From JAYPWI01 sp964629575 (GTDB taxonomy: Bacteria > Actinomycetota > Acidimicrobiia > Acidimicrobiales > Poriferisodalaceae), in NCBI GenBank assembly GCA_964629575.1, contig CAZVUM010000021.1:1-64000 (forward strand): DNA of 64,000 nucleotides, given 5' to 3'. The stretch's first letter is position 1. Every line of letters begins with the position of its first letter. The translations under genes and the position numbers were made by a program. Below are positions 1 through 7,743 of the stretch, piece by piece. A model generated the notes under the pieces. It did not search any database, was not told the DNA's origin, and worked only from the letters and a program-made list of their open reading frames with translations.

Positions 1-18
1 CCTAGAGCGCAGCCCCGA

Positions 19-66
19 GAAACTCAGCGAATTCGACATTCCGGAGCCGCCTACCCGCTGAGTTTC
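19..66. terminator. Hairpin of 11-bp arms beyond the TetR 3' end
   Basis: Perfect inverted arms GAAACTCAGCG (19-29) and CGCTGAGTTTC (56-66) enclose a 26-nt loop. No T-run follows on either strand. It may end a plus-strand gene lying before the window or the minus-strand TetR gene. The arm/loop geometry resembles the hairpins at 39655 and 45921, but the sequence differs. Confidence 0.4.
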
Positions 67-111
67 CTGGCACTTCGTGTTACGAACCGTAACGTTAGGT
101 GCCAGGCACCT
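66..111 (+). repeat. 46-bp imperfect palindromic element, copy 1
   Basis: The outer arms are CCTGGCAC and GTGCCAGG, and inner GTTACG/CGTAAC arms surround a short AA-containing loop. The reverse complement recurs at 7690-7735 with one mismatch in 46 bases. This copy overlaps the last five codons and stop of the TetR gene. No T-tract follows, so the role (terminator, mRNA end stabiliser, protein site or mobile palindrome) is open. Confidence 0.75.
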
Positions 112-718
112 TGTCGGGCACCTCGTTGGGGAGGACGAGCGCGGCGCGGAGGAAGTCGATCGTCTGGCGGCGCGCTTGGGCGATCGAGCGCAGGTCCGGT
201 TCGATCCCCAGGGCCCTCATCACCTCGGGTTCGGTCGCCACGCCCACGACTGCGGAGTACACGGCGAGCAGCAGCATGCGCGGCTCGAGGCGGCGGAATC
301 GGCCCGCATCCATCTCCGCTTCGATGAAGGAAACGGCCTCCTCGAGCATCTCGCTCATCCGGCCGGCCAGCTCGGCGGAGGCCGCACCGCCTTGGCGAGT
401 GATCGCCCGCACGAGCCCCAGGACCTCGGGCCGGCGGGCCGCCAGCGAGAACGTGGCCCGCACCAGGGCCTCGATCCGCCCGAACCCACCCTCGGCACCC
501 CGAGCCGCCTGACCGAGCGCCGCGCCGAGCTCGTCCACCGCGACGTCGATGCTCGCCCGGAGCAGCTCCTCCTTGGTGGGGAAGTGATAGAGGATCGCCT
601 GCTTGGTCACCCCGACCTCGGCCGCTACGTCGTCGAGCGACGTGCTGTCGTACCCCTTGGTGCCGAACGCCGACAGGGCGGCATCGAGCACCCGGTCCTT
701 GGTACGCGCAGCGGCCAT
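95..718 (-). CDS. TetR/AcrR family transcriptional regulator
   Basis: A 207-residue protein with the canonical TetR N-terminal helix-turn-helix at about residues 10-55 (ALSAFGTKGYDSTSLDDVA, then GVTKQAILYHFPTKEEL) and a variable helical ligand-binding C-terminal domain. TetR proteins are usually repressors released by a small ligand. The gene is divergent from the acyl-CoA reductase operon at 779, with 60 bp between the starts and a palindrome at 740-755, so it probably represses that operon and itself. The ligand is not readable from sequence; acyl-CoA is a reasonable guess from the neighbours. The C-terminus overlaps a repeated palindrome. Confidence 0.9.
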   Translation of the reverse strand: MAAARTKDRVLDAALSAFGTKGYDSTSLDDVAAEVGVTKQAILYHFPTKEELLRASIDVAVDELGAALGQAARGAEGGFGRIEALVRATFSLAARRPEVLGLVRAITRQGGAASAELAGRMSEMLEEAVSFIEAEMDAGRFRRLEPRMLLLAVYSAVVGVATEPEVMRALGIEPDLRSIAQARRQTIDFLRAALVLPNEVPDKVPGT

Positions 719-739
719 GCGCTGAGCCTAGCCCAGTTA

Positions 740-755
740 CTTACCAACTGGTAAG
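740..755. promoter_or_regulatory. Probable TetR operator in divergent promoter
   Basis: The inverted repeat CTTACCA-AC-TGGTAAG is centred between the divergent starts at 718 and 779. Its size and symmetry fit a dimeric TetR site, and its position would let one bound dimer block both promoters. This is inferred; no -35/-10 pair is clear. Confidence 0.55.
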
Positions 756-778
756 GAAGGCGTGGTAGACAGGGTGCT

Positions 779-3130
779 GTGATTGCAGAATCGCTGGCCG
801 GCAAGCGCATCGCCGTCACGGGAAGCACCGGTTTTTTGGGCACCGCGCTCGTGGAACGGCTGCTGCGATCCGTCCAGGACTGCGAGCTGGTCCTGCTCGT
901 GCGCCCCGGCCGCCGGTCGAGCGGCCTGCGGCGTGTCCAGCGTGAGATCCTGCGGAACGACGCGTTCGCCAAGCTGCGCGAGCTCTGGGGCGACGAATTC
1001 GACGACATCTGCGCGCGGCGCATCACGGTGGTGGAAGGCGACGTCAGCGTGGACGGCCTCGGCCTGAGCGACGCAGACCTGGTCACCTACACGACCTGCG
1101 ACATCATCATCCACAGCGCGGCGACCGTCAGCTTCGACAGCCCGCTCGACTCATCGGTCGAGATCAATCTGCTCGGCCCCAACCGCATCCTCGACGTTCT
1201 GCAGACCGCAGGAGTGTCGCCGCACCTCGTCGCTGTCTCCACCTGCTACGTCGCAGGCAATCGGCGGGGATCGGCAGCCGAGGAGTTCCTCGCCGGCACG
1301 CCCTTCCAGGTCGACGTCGACTGGCGGGCAGAGGTCGACGCAGCACGACGAACGCGCGCAGACCTCGACGCTCGCAGCCGCACTCCGGCCGAACTCACGG
1401 CCTTCCGCAAAGCCGCGCGCGAAGAGCTCGGCGCCGCCGGTCTCCCGATGCTGGCGGCCAAGACCGAGCAGCTCCGGCAGGCATGGGTCAACGAACAGAT
1501 GGTCGAAGCCGGTCGCTCGCGCGCGACCTCGCTGGGCTGGCCCGACGTCTACACGTACTCGAAGGCTTTGGGCGAGACGGCCCTCGTCGAGCTCCACGGC
1601 GATGTCCCCCTCACCATCGTGCGCCCGAGCATCATCGAGTCGGCCTGGTCGGAGCCGACCTCGGGTTGGATCCGCGGCTTCCGCATGGCAGAACCGCTGA
1701 TCGTGTCGTTCGCCAAGGGCGAGCTGAACACCTTCCCCGGGTATCCCGAAGGCATCATCGACGTCATTCCCGTGGACATGGTCGCAGCGTCGATCATCGC
1801 CGCCGCGGCCAAGGGCCCCTCCGCCGAGCCCGAGGTCTTCCAGATCGCGTCCGGGTCGACCAACCCCATGCAGTTCAAGGTGTTGCTCGACACGGCGATG
1901 GAGTGGTTCCGGGACAACCCCGTCTACGACTCCAACGGCCACCCCACGGCGTCGACGGAATGGAAGTACGCCGGTTCGGGCGGTCTCGAGGAACAGCTCG
2001 ACCGCGTCGTCAAGGCGTTCGACGTTGCCGACAAAGTCGTCAACCGGCTCCCGATGCGGGGCAAGAGCAGCTTCACGCTCAAGCTGGCCGAGCGGCGCCG
2101 CAGCCTCGAACAGATCCGTGGCTACGTCCAGATTTACGGCGCGTACGGGAAGTGCGAGGCGCTCTACGGGATCGACAGGACACTGGCGCTGTGGGACAGC
2201 CTGCCACCAGAGGACCAGGAGACGTTCGGGTTCGATCCTCGGGTCATCGATTGGAATCACTACATCACCGAGGTGCACCTGCCCACGGTCATGATTCAGG
2301 CGAGGGTGAAGACGACACCGGAGAAGCGGACCGGGCCCTCCCGCGACGAACGTCTACGGAGCCAGGTGCTGCACCCCGATCGACACTTCGCCGCGTTCGA
2401 TCTCGAGAACACCCTGATCGCCTCCAACGTCGTCGAGAGCTACGCGTGGCTCGCAACCCGTCATCTCGACGGACGACAGCGCCTCAAGTTCGCCCTGCGC
2501 ACCATCGCCGAGGCGCCCGGGCTGTGGCGTCGCGACAAGCGTGACCGCACCGACTTCCTGCGCTACTTCTACCAGCGCTACAAGGGCGCGCCCGTCGAAC
2601 AGCTCGAAGCCGCAGCCGCAGAGATGCTGAGCCATCTCATCGTCACCAAATCGTTCCCCGCTGGGCTCCGTCGGGTGCGCGCCCACAGGGCAGCCGGGCA
2701 CAAGACGATCCTCATCACCGGCGCCCTGGATGTGGCCGTGGGCCCCCTGCGCCCGCTGTTCGACGAAATCGTCGCCGCGCGCATCGATCAGCGAAATGGG
2801 CGCTTCACTGGAGAGATGCTCGACGTCCCGCCCACCGGCGAAGTGCGCGCCCAGCTGATGCTCGACTGGGCGGCAGAGCGCGGCCTCGATCCGGGGCAGG
2901 GTGTCGCCTACGCCGACAGTGCCTCGGATCTTCCGATGCTCGAGGCGGTCGGCTATCCCGTCGCAGTCAACCCCGAAACCCGACTCGTGACAATCGCCGA
3001 CAAGCGAGGCTGGCTCACCGAGAGCTGGCCCAAGACCCCCGGCGGTCCCCGCCCGTTGCTGCCGATGGGCCCCCAACGCAGACCACCCGCTGCACCCGAT
3101 CGACAGACAAACAAGGAAGTCGCTTCATGA
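779..3130 (+). CDS. Fatty acyl-CoA reductase (extended SDR) fused to HAD-IB hydrolase
   Basis: A 783-residue two-domain protein with a GTG start. Residues about 1-510 form an NAD(P)-dependent extended SDR of the FAR/male-sterility type, with the Rossmann motif GSTGFLGTALVERL near residue 15 and catalytic Y258-x3-K262. It would reduce a fatty acyl-CoA to aldehyde or alcohol. Residues about 530-760 form a HAD-IB (SerB-like) phosphatase domain. Motif I reads FDLENTLI (D541, E543), so the usual second aspartate of DxDxT is glutamate, while the later GALDVAVGP and YADSASDLPML motifs are present. The stop overlaps the next start by four bases (ATGA), which indicates translational coupling. The fusion suggests linked acyl reduction and phosphate-ester hydrolysis; the substrate is unknown. 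Confidence 0.85.
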   Translation: MIAESLAGKRIAVTGSTGFLGTALVERLLRSVQDCELVLLVRPGRRSSGLRRVQREILRNDAFAKLRELWGDEFDDICARRITVVEGDVSVDGLGLSDADLVTYTTCDIIIHSAATVSFDSPLDSSVEINLLGPNRILDVLQTAGVSPHLVAVSTCYVAGNRRGSAAEEFLAGTPFQVDVDWRAEVDAARRTRADLDARSRTPAELTAFRKAAREELGAAGLPMLAAKTEQLRQAWVNEQMVEAGRSRATSLGWPDVYTYSKALGETALVELHGDVPLTIVRPSIIESAWSEPTSGWIRGFRMAEPLIVSFAKGELNTFPGYPEGIIDVIPVDMVAASIIAAAAKGPSAEPEVFQIASGSTNPMQFKVLLDTAMEWFRDNPVYDSNGHPTASTEWKYAGSGGLEEQLDRVVKAFDVADKVVNRLPMRGKSSFTLKLAERRRSLEQIRGYVQIYGAYGKCEALYGIDRTLALWDSLPPEDQETFGFDPRVIDWNHYITEVHLPTVMIQARVKTTPEKRTGPSRDERLRSQVLHPDRHFAAFDLENTLIASNVVESYAWLATRHLDGRQRLKFALRTIAEAPGLWRRDKRDRTDFLRYFYQRYKGAPVEQLEAAAAEMLSHLIVTKSFPAGLRRVRAHRAAGHKTILITGALDVAVGPLRPLFDEIVAARIDQRNGRFTGEMLDVPPTGEVRAQLMLDWAAERGLDPGQGVAYADSASDLPMLEAVGYPVAVNPETRLVTIADKRGWLTESWPKTPGGPRPLLPMGPQRRPPAAPDRQTNKEVAS

Positions 3131-4716
3131 CGTCTCGTCGTGGGCTCGTGCTCGAAGTCGAGCGCAGCACTCCCCCGATCCTGTTTCACCACGGGGAGGG
3201 CTTTCGCTTCGAGAAGCTGCCGGTCGGAAGTCGGGTGATCTACCCCAACGAGCCGCTCGAGGCGATCGACGACGTCGAGACCGCCATCCACCACGCGCTG
3301 CACCACCCGCTCGGTGATTCCGAACCGTTGCCTGCGCTCATGACTCCGGGCATGAAGCTGACCGTCGCGTTCGACGACATCTCGCTTCCCCTCCCCCAGA
3401 TGCAGGCGCCCGACATCCGGGGCCGCATCATCGAGCAGGTCCTCGACATCGCTGCCGCCGCGGGCGTCGACGACGTGCACCTCATCGCCGCGCTCGCTCT
3501 GCACCGCCGAATGACCGAAGAAGAGCTGCGCCACGCGGTGGGCGACCGGGTGTACGACGCCTTCGCTCCCCACGGCCAGCTCTACAACTTCGACGCCGAA
3601 GACCCCGACGGTCTCACCCACCTCGGTGAGACCGACCACGGCGAGGAGGTCGTCATCTCGACCCGCGCCGTCGAGTCGGACCTCATCGTCTACGTGAACA
3701 TCAACCTCGTCTCGATGGATGGCGGCCACAAGAGCGTCGCGACCGGCCTGTCGGGATACACCGCTCTTCGGCACCACCACAATGTCGAGACCATGCGGCA
3801 TTCCAAGTCGTTCATGGACCAGGAGAACAGCGAGCTCCACACCAAGAACTGGCGCCAGGGTCGGCTGATCCACGCGGCGGGCATCAAGGTCTTCCAGATC
3901 GAGACCACCCTCAACAACGACACGTTCCCCAAGCCATACGACTTCCTGCAGAAGCGGGAGTGGGAGATGACGCCCAAGGACCGGGCGATGCTCCTCGGCA
4001 CCAAGAAGGTGCTCGATCGGATCCCTCGACGCACCGCCCGCGGAGTGATGCAGGGGATCAGGGCGCCGTACGGCCTCACCTCGATCCAAGCGGGCGAGGT
4101 CGAGGCGGTGCACAAGGTCACCACCGAGAACGTCTACCGACAGCACCTCGTGCCCGTCGAGGGCCAGACCGACATCTTGACCATGGGCCTGCCCTACCTC
4201 GGCCCCTACAACGTCAACTCGATCATGAATCCGGTGCTGGTCGCGTGCTTGGGACTCGGGTACTTCTTCAACCTCTACAAGGGTCGGCCTCTCGTCCGCG
4301 AGGGCGGCGTGCTGATCATGAGCCACCCGACGCCGTGGGAGTTCCACCCGGTCCACCACCCGAGCTACATCGACTTCTTCGAAGAGGTTCTCGCGGACAC
4401 GACCGACCCCGAGGTCATCGAGCACAAGTATGAGAAGCGCTACGCCGAGGACGAGTGGTACCGCCACCTGTACCGCACGTCGTACGCGTATCACGGGGTG
4501 CATCCGTTCTACATGTGGTACTGGTGCGCCCATGCGCTGGAGCATCTCGGACAGGTGATCGTGGTCGGCGGGGACACGCGGGCGGTGAAGCGGCTGGGCT
4601 TACGGGGCGCCACGACGATGCGTGACGCGCTCGAGATGGCCACCGATGTGGTCGGCAACCACCCGACCCTCACCCACCTCCACAACCCACCGGTTTTGAT
4701 GGCGGACGTGAGCTAG
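3127..4716 (+). CDS. LarA-like (DUF2088) protein, putative nickel-pincer-type racemase/epimerase
   Basis: A 529-residue protein. The N-terminal half matches the LarA/DUF2088 family: FDDISLPLPQM at about residue 80 corresponds to the LarA SDxTRP region, H126 lies in ALALHRRMTEEE (LarA H108), and K202 in GGHKS is followed 16 residues later by H218, the same spacing as the cofactor-binding K184 and Ni-ligand H200 of LarA. The position of the second catalytic histidine (H174, ten residues before the lysine) is isoleucine here. Chemistry may therefore differ from lactate racemisation. The C-terminal about 200 residues (YLGPYNVNSIMNPVL onward) are an added region I do not recognise. No larB, larC or larE is in the window. 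The start overlaps the upstream stop by four bases and the stop overlaps the downstream GTG by one. Confidence 0.75.
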   Translation: MTSRRGLVLEVERSTPPILFHHGEGFRFEKLPVGSRVIYPNEPLEAIDDVETAIHHALHHPLGDSEPLPALMTPGMKLTVAFDDISLPLPQMQAPDIRGRIIEQVLDIAAAAGVDDVHLIAALALHRRMTEEELRHAVGDRVYDAFAPHGQLYNFDAEDPDGLTHLGETDHGEEVVISTRAVESDLIVYVNINLVSMDGGHKSVATGLSGYTALRHHHNVETMRHSKSFMDQENSELHTKNWRQGRLIHAAGIKVFQIETTLNNDTFPKPYDFLQKREWEMTPKDRAMLLGTKKVLDRIPRRTARGVMQGIRAPYGLTSIQAGEVEAVHKVTTENVYRQHLVPVEGQTDILTMGLPYLGPYNVNSIMNPVLVACLGLGYFFNLYKGRPLVREGGVLIMSHPTPWEFHPVHHPSYIDFFEEVLADTTDPEVIEHKYEKRYAEDEWYRHLYRTSYAYHGVHPFYMWYWCAHALEHLGQVIVVGGDTRAVKRLGLRGATTMRDALEMATDVVGNHPTLTHLHNPPVLMADVS

Positions 4717-5678
4717 TGGCCGGCGACCCCAACCGCCGCCCTGCCATCGGGCATCTGGGCACGCGACGCTCCAAGCCGTCGATCACCAAGGTGATGCGCC
4801 AGGCCGAGTTCCCGCTACGTGCCGCGCCGACACCCAAGGGCGAAACTCCGCTCCCCGACAACGTCGGCTCCAACTACGACACGGAGTGGGCGCGCAGGTA
4901 CCCAGCCCGACTCGCCCGCCGATTCGCCGTGCAGACCGTGGGAATGGGTGTCGTGAAGTACTACGCGCGGCCTCAGATCCGGGGGCTCGACCGGCTGAGC
5001 GAGCTCGACGGTCCGGCGATCTTCGCGGCGAACCACCAGAGCCACGCAGACACGCCCGTGATGATCACGTCGATCCCCGAACCCTGGCGTCACAAGCTGT
5101 TCGTCGGCGCGGCGGCCGACTACTTCTTCGGTAACCGATTCAACGCCACAATGTCGGCCCTGTTCATCGGAGCGATCCCGATCGAGCGAACATCGGTCAA
5201 CCGCAACACGATCGAGAAGGCCGTCAACCTGCTGCGCGGCGGGTGGAGCATGGTGATCTACCCCGAGGGTGGTCGTTCACCGGACGGATGGGGCCAGGAG
5301 TTCCGGCCCGGGGCGGCGTTTCTGGCGAAGCAGGCCAACGTGCCGGTCGTTCCTGTGCACATCCGGGGCACCTTCAACATCCTCCGGAAGGGCCGCAACT
5401 GGCCCAAGCGGTCCCGTTCGGTGGTCAACTTCGGCCGGCCCATCACCTTCGCCGAGGACGACAACAACCGCCGCTTCACGCGCAAGCTGCAGCACGCGGT
5501 CGAAGGGCTCGCCGACGAGACGGCAACCGGCAACTGGTTCGCCGCGCGCCGGCGGGCGCACAGCGAGGACAGCCCTGGCCTGTCCGGGCCAGACGCCTCG
5601 GCCTGGCGCCGCCGGTGGGCCCTCACCGACAAGACCGAGCAGCCCGGTGCCTCCAAGCGCAAGTGGCCCTATGTCTAA
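4716..5678 (+). CDS. PlsC-family 1-acyl-glycerol-3-phosphate acyltransferase
   Basis: A 320-residue lysophospholipid acyltransferase-family protein. The catalytic HX4D motif is H107-D112 (NHQSHADTP), and the phosphate-binding motif is YPEGGRSPDG around E184-R187, followed by VPVVPVHIRG. The family transfers acyl groups to glycerol-3-phosphate-type acceptors at the inner membrane. The GTG start shares one base with the upstream TAG, so it is the third coupled gene of the reductase/LarA-like operon and may acylate the product of those enzymes. The N-terminal about 80 residues are polar and specific to this subgroup. Confidence 0.88.
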   Translation: MAGDPNRRPAIGHLGTRRSKPSITKVMRQAEFPLRAAPTPKGETPLPDNVGSNYDTEWARRYPARLARRFAVQTVGMGVVKYYARPQIRGLDRLSELDGPAIFAANHQSHADTPVMITSIPEPWRHKLFVGAAADYFFGNRFNATMSALFIGAIPIERTSVNRNTIEKAVNLLRGGWSMVIYPEGGRSPDGWGQEFRPGAAFLAKQANVPVVPVHIRGTFNILRKGRNWPKRSRSVVNFGRPITFAEDDNNRRFTRKLQHAVEGLADETATGNWFAARRRAHSEDSPGLSGPDASAWRRRWALTDKTEQPGASKRKWPYV

Positions 5679-5730
5679 ACGGCTCGTCTAGACGGCTCGG
5701 GTAGGCGGCTCGTCTCAGCAGCTCGGGTAG
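5679..5730 (+). repeat. Four 13-bp tandem repeats after the acyltransferase stop
   Basis: Four contiguous 13-base units alternate ACGGCTCGTCTAG-like and ACGGCTCGGGTAG-like, giving a 26-bp higher-order repeat. They start directly after the TAA stop. No clear hairpin or T-run; function unknown. Confidence 0.7.
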
Positions 5731-5810
5731 GGGCTGCTCCCCGCGTTCGTGATGTGCACAGCTCCCAGATGAGGCAGCCTGGAGCATCAGGAACGGCTGA
5801 GGAGCACCAC

Positions 5811-6884
5811 ATGAGCGCTACTGACATCGATCAAGACCAGCTGGCGAAGTACAGCTTCAATGTCTGGTCGTACAAGCAGGGCGAGATGGTGTCGCTCCTG
5901 ATCCACATCGGCGATCGACTCGGGCTGTTCACATCGCTCGCCGGTCGCGGGCCGACCACCAGCGAGGAGCTGGCGGCGGCAACCGGCTTCGACGAGCGCC
6001 TGTTGCGCGAGTGGCTGCTGGCCATGGGCGCGGCGCGAATCCTCACGGTCCACGATTCCGTCGCCTTCGAGCTCCCGCCCGAAGGGGCCGCCGTTCTGGC
6101 CGACGAGGAGAACAGCATCGCCTTCTCGCTCGGCGCTTTCCGGGGCGGCGTCGACGACAGCGTGCTCGACCTCATCGTCGAGTCGTTCAACACCGGCATC
6201 GGCATCACCTACGAACAGCAGGGGCCCAAGGCCGCCGCTGGGCTGGCCCGAATGACCGGCCCGTTCTCGCGAATGACGCTGACCAGCCGGATCCTGCCCG
6301 GGCTCGACGGCGTCGTCGACAAACTCGAGGCCGGCGCGACCGTTCTCGACGTCGGCTGCGGTGGCGGAGTCACCGCGTGCATCATCGCCGAGACCTACCC
6401 CGAGTCGCGTGTCGTCGGCTACGACCCCTCCGAGATCGCCGTCGGCAACGCTCGGGCCCACGCTGCTGAGAAGGGCCTCGACAACACCGAGTTCGTCTGC
6501 GCCGACGCCGCGTCGGTGCCGGCGGGCAGTGGCTTCGATCTCGTGCTCACCTTCGATTGCCTGCACGACATGCCTCGTCCCGACCGGTCGCTGGACGCCA
6601 TCCGCGGCGCAATCGCCGACGACGGAACCCTCCTGATCAAGGACATCCGGTCCAACGGCGACTTCGAGAAGGACAAGCGGAACCCACTTCTCGCGCTCTT
6701 CTACTCCTTCTCGGTGACGTCCTGCCTCCAGTCGGCGGTGTCCGAACCAGACGGACTCGGGCTCGGCACGCTCGGACTCCACCCCAACAAGGCGCAGGAA
6801 ATGGCCGAAGCGGCCGGCTTCACCCTTTTCCACCAGCACGACTTCGAGGACAACGCGAACCTGTACTACGAAGTGCGGCCGTAA
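5811..6884 (+). CDS. SAM-dependent methyltransferase with N-terminal winged helix
   Basis: A 357-residue class I methyltransferase of the Rv2258c-like type. An N-terminal winged-helix/dimerisation domain (GDRLGLFTSLAGRGP, SEELAAATGFDERLLREWL) precedes a Rossmann methyltransferase core with motif I VLDVGCGGGVTA at about residue 180 and acidic motif II YDPSEIAVG. The ATG at 5811 is chosen because GAGGAG lies 8 bases upstream; an upstream in-frame start at 5754 would add a proline/glycine-poor tail with no family match. The substrate is unknown; small aromatic or quinone-like acceptors are typical. It follows the acyltransferase by 132 bp and is probably a separate unit. Confidence 0.85.
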   Translation: MSATDIDQDQLAKYSFNVWSYKQGEMVSLLIHIGDRLGLFTSLAGRGPTTSEELAAATGFDERLLREWLLAMGAARILTVHDSVAFELPPEGAAVLADEENSIAFSLGAFRGGVDDSVLDLIVESFNTGIGITYEQQGPKAAAGLARMTGPFSRMTLTSRILPGLDGVVDKLEAGATVLDVGCGGGVTACIIAETYPESRVVGYDPSEIAVGNARAHAAEKGLDNTEFVCADAASVPAGSGFDLVLTFDCLHDMPRPDRSLDAIRGAIADDGTLLIKDIRSNGDFEKDKRNPLLALFYSFSVTSCLQSAVSEPDGLGLGTLGLHPNKAQEMAEAAGFTLFHQHDFEDNANLYYEVRP

Positions 6885-6885
6885 C

Positions 6886-6965
6886 TCGCCGCAATCGTCG
6901 CCTCGCTTCGCTCGGCTCCTCTGCGGAATGCCATGGCACGCCCGGCTGCACCCCGCCGCAGTTCA
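6886..6965 (-). repeat. GCCATGGC-family intergenic repeat, copy 4
   Basis: Read on the minus strand it starts TGAAC, continues through a CGGCGGG/GCCGGGC segment, a GCCATGGCA core, TCCGCA, GAGCGAAGCGAGG and ends ATTGCGGCGA. The same order is found on the plus strand at 18038-18183 and 23611-23724. Here it fills the space between the methyltransferase stop and the peroxiredoxin, ending 60 bp before the latter's start. Confidence 0.7.
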
Positions 6966-7025
6966 AGCCTGGGATTCGTCGGACCCCAGCGTGGTTGACT
7001 GTTCTTCACGACACGAGGAGGATCC

Positions 7026-7682
7026 ATGGGACTCAGAATCAATGAGATCGCGCCGGACTTCACGGCCGACACCACGGCAGGGGAGATCAACTTCCACGAG
7101 TGGATCGGGGACGGCTGGGCGTTGTTGTTTAGCCACCCGAAGGACTTCACGCCGGTCTGCACCACCGAGCTCGGGACGGTCGCAGGGCTGCAGGGCGACT
7201 TCGCCAACCGCAACTGCAAGATCATCGGCATCAGCGTGGATGGGGTCAGCGACCACCAGCGCTGGAAGGACGACATCGCGTCGGCCACAGGCAACCCGGT
7301 CGACTACCCGCTCATCGGCGACCCCGGCCTCGACATCGTCAAGGCCTACGACATGTTGCCCGCAGATGCCGGCGACACGTCCCAAGGCCGGACCGCAGCG
7401 GACAATGCGACGGCCCGCACCGTGTTCATCATCGGCCCAGACAAGCGCATCAAGGCCCAGCTCACGTACCCGATGACGACCGGCCGCAACTTCAACGAGA
7501 TCCTGCGCCTTTTGGACTCGATCCAGCTGACCGCCGCCGAGCAGGTCGCCACGCCCGCCAACTGGAACCAGGGCGAGGACGTGATCATCGTTCCTGCGGT
7601 GAGTGACGAAGCCGCCGCCGAGAAGTACCCCAACGGCTGGGAAGCGCCGCTCCCCTACCTCCGGTACGTCAAGCAGCCCTGA
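7026..7682 (+). CDS. 1-Cys peroxiredoxin (Prx6/AhpC-TSA family)
   Basis: A 218-residue thiol peroxidase that reduces hydrogen peroxide and organic or lipid hydroperoxides. The peroxidatic cysteine is C45 in FSHPKDFTPVCTTELG, giving the PxxxTxxC signature. The long C-terminal domain and lack of a resolving cysteine near the C-terminus fit the Prx6-type 1-Cys subgroup. A strong GAGGAGG ribosome site lies 6 bases before the ATG. It is probably a single-gene unit preceded by an intergenic repeat and ended by the palindrome at 7690. It protects cytosolic lipids and proteins. Confidence 0.93.
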   Translation: MGLRINEIAPDFTADTTAGEINFHEWIGDGWALLFSHPKDFTPVCTTELGTVAGLQGDFANRNCKIIGISVDGVSDHQRWKDDIASATGNPVDYPLIGDPGLDIVKAYDMLPADAGDTSQGRTAADNATARTVFIIGPDKRIKAQLTYPMTTGRNFNEILRLLDSIQLTAAEQVATPANWNQGEDVIIVPAVSDEAAAEKYPNGWEAPLPYLRYVKQP

Positions 7683-7689
7683 CCCCATC

Positions 7690-7735
7690 AGGTGCCTGGC
7701 ACCTAACGTTACGTTTCGTAACACGAAGTGCCAGG
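7690..7735 (-). repeat. 46-bp imperfect palindromic element, copy 2
   Basis: This is the inverted copy of 66-111 with a single difference in the loop. It occupies almost the whole 61-bp gap between the convergent peroxiredoxin and ACAD-like genes, as a bidirectional terminator would, but has no T-tract. Confidence 0.75.
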
Positions 7736-7743
7736 CAGCAACG

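Noticed and set aside
2953..4545. Long open frame antisense to the LarA-like gene
   Set aside because: High-GC shadow frame; composition-biased protein with no family motif, while the opposite strand encodes a clear protein.
66..7735. Composite transposon or island bounded by 46-bp inverted repeats
   Set aside because: No transposase or integrase, no target duplication seen, and both copies look like gene-end palindromes. Kept as a recombination possibility only.
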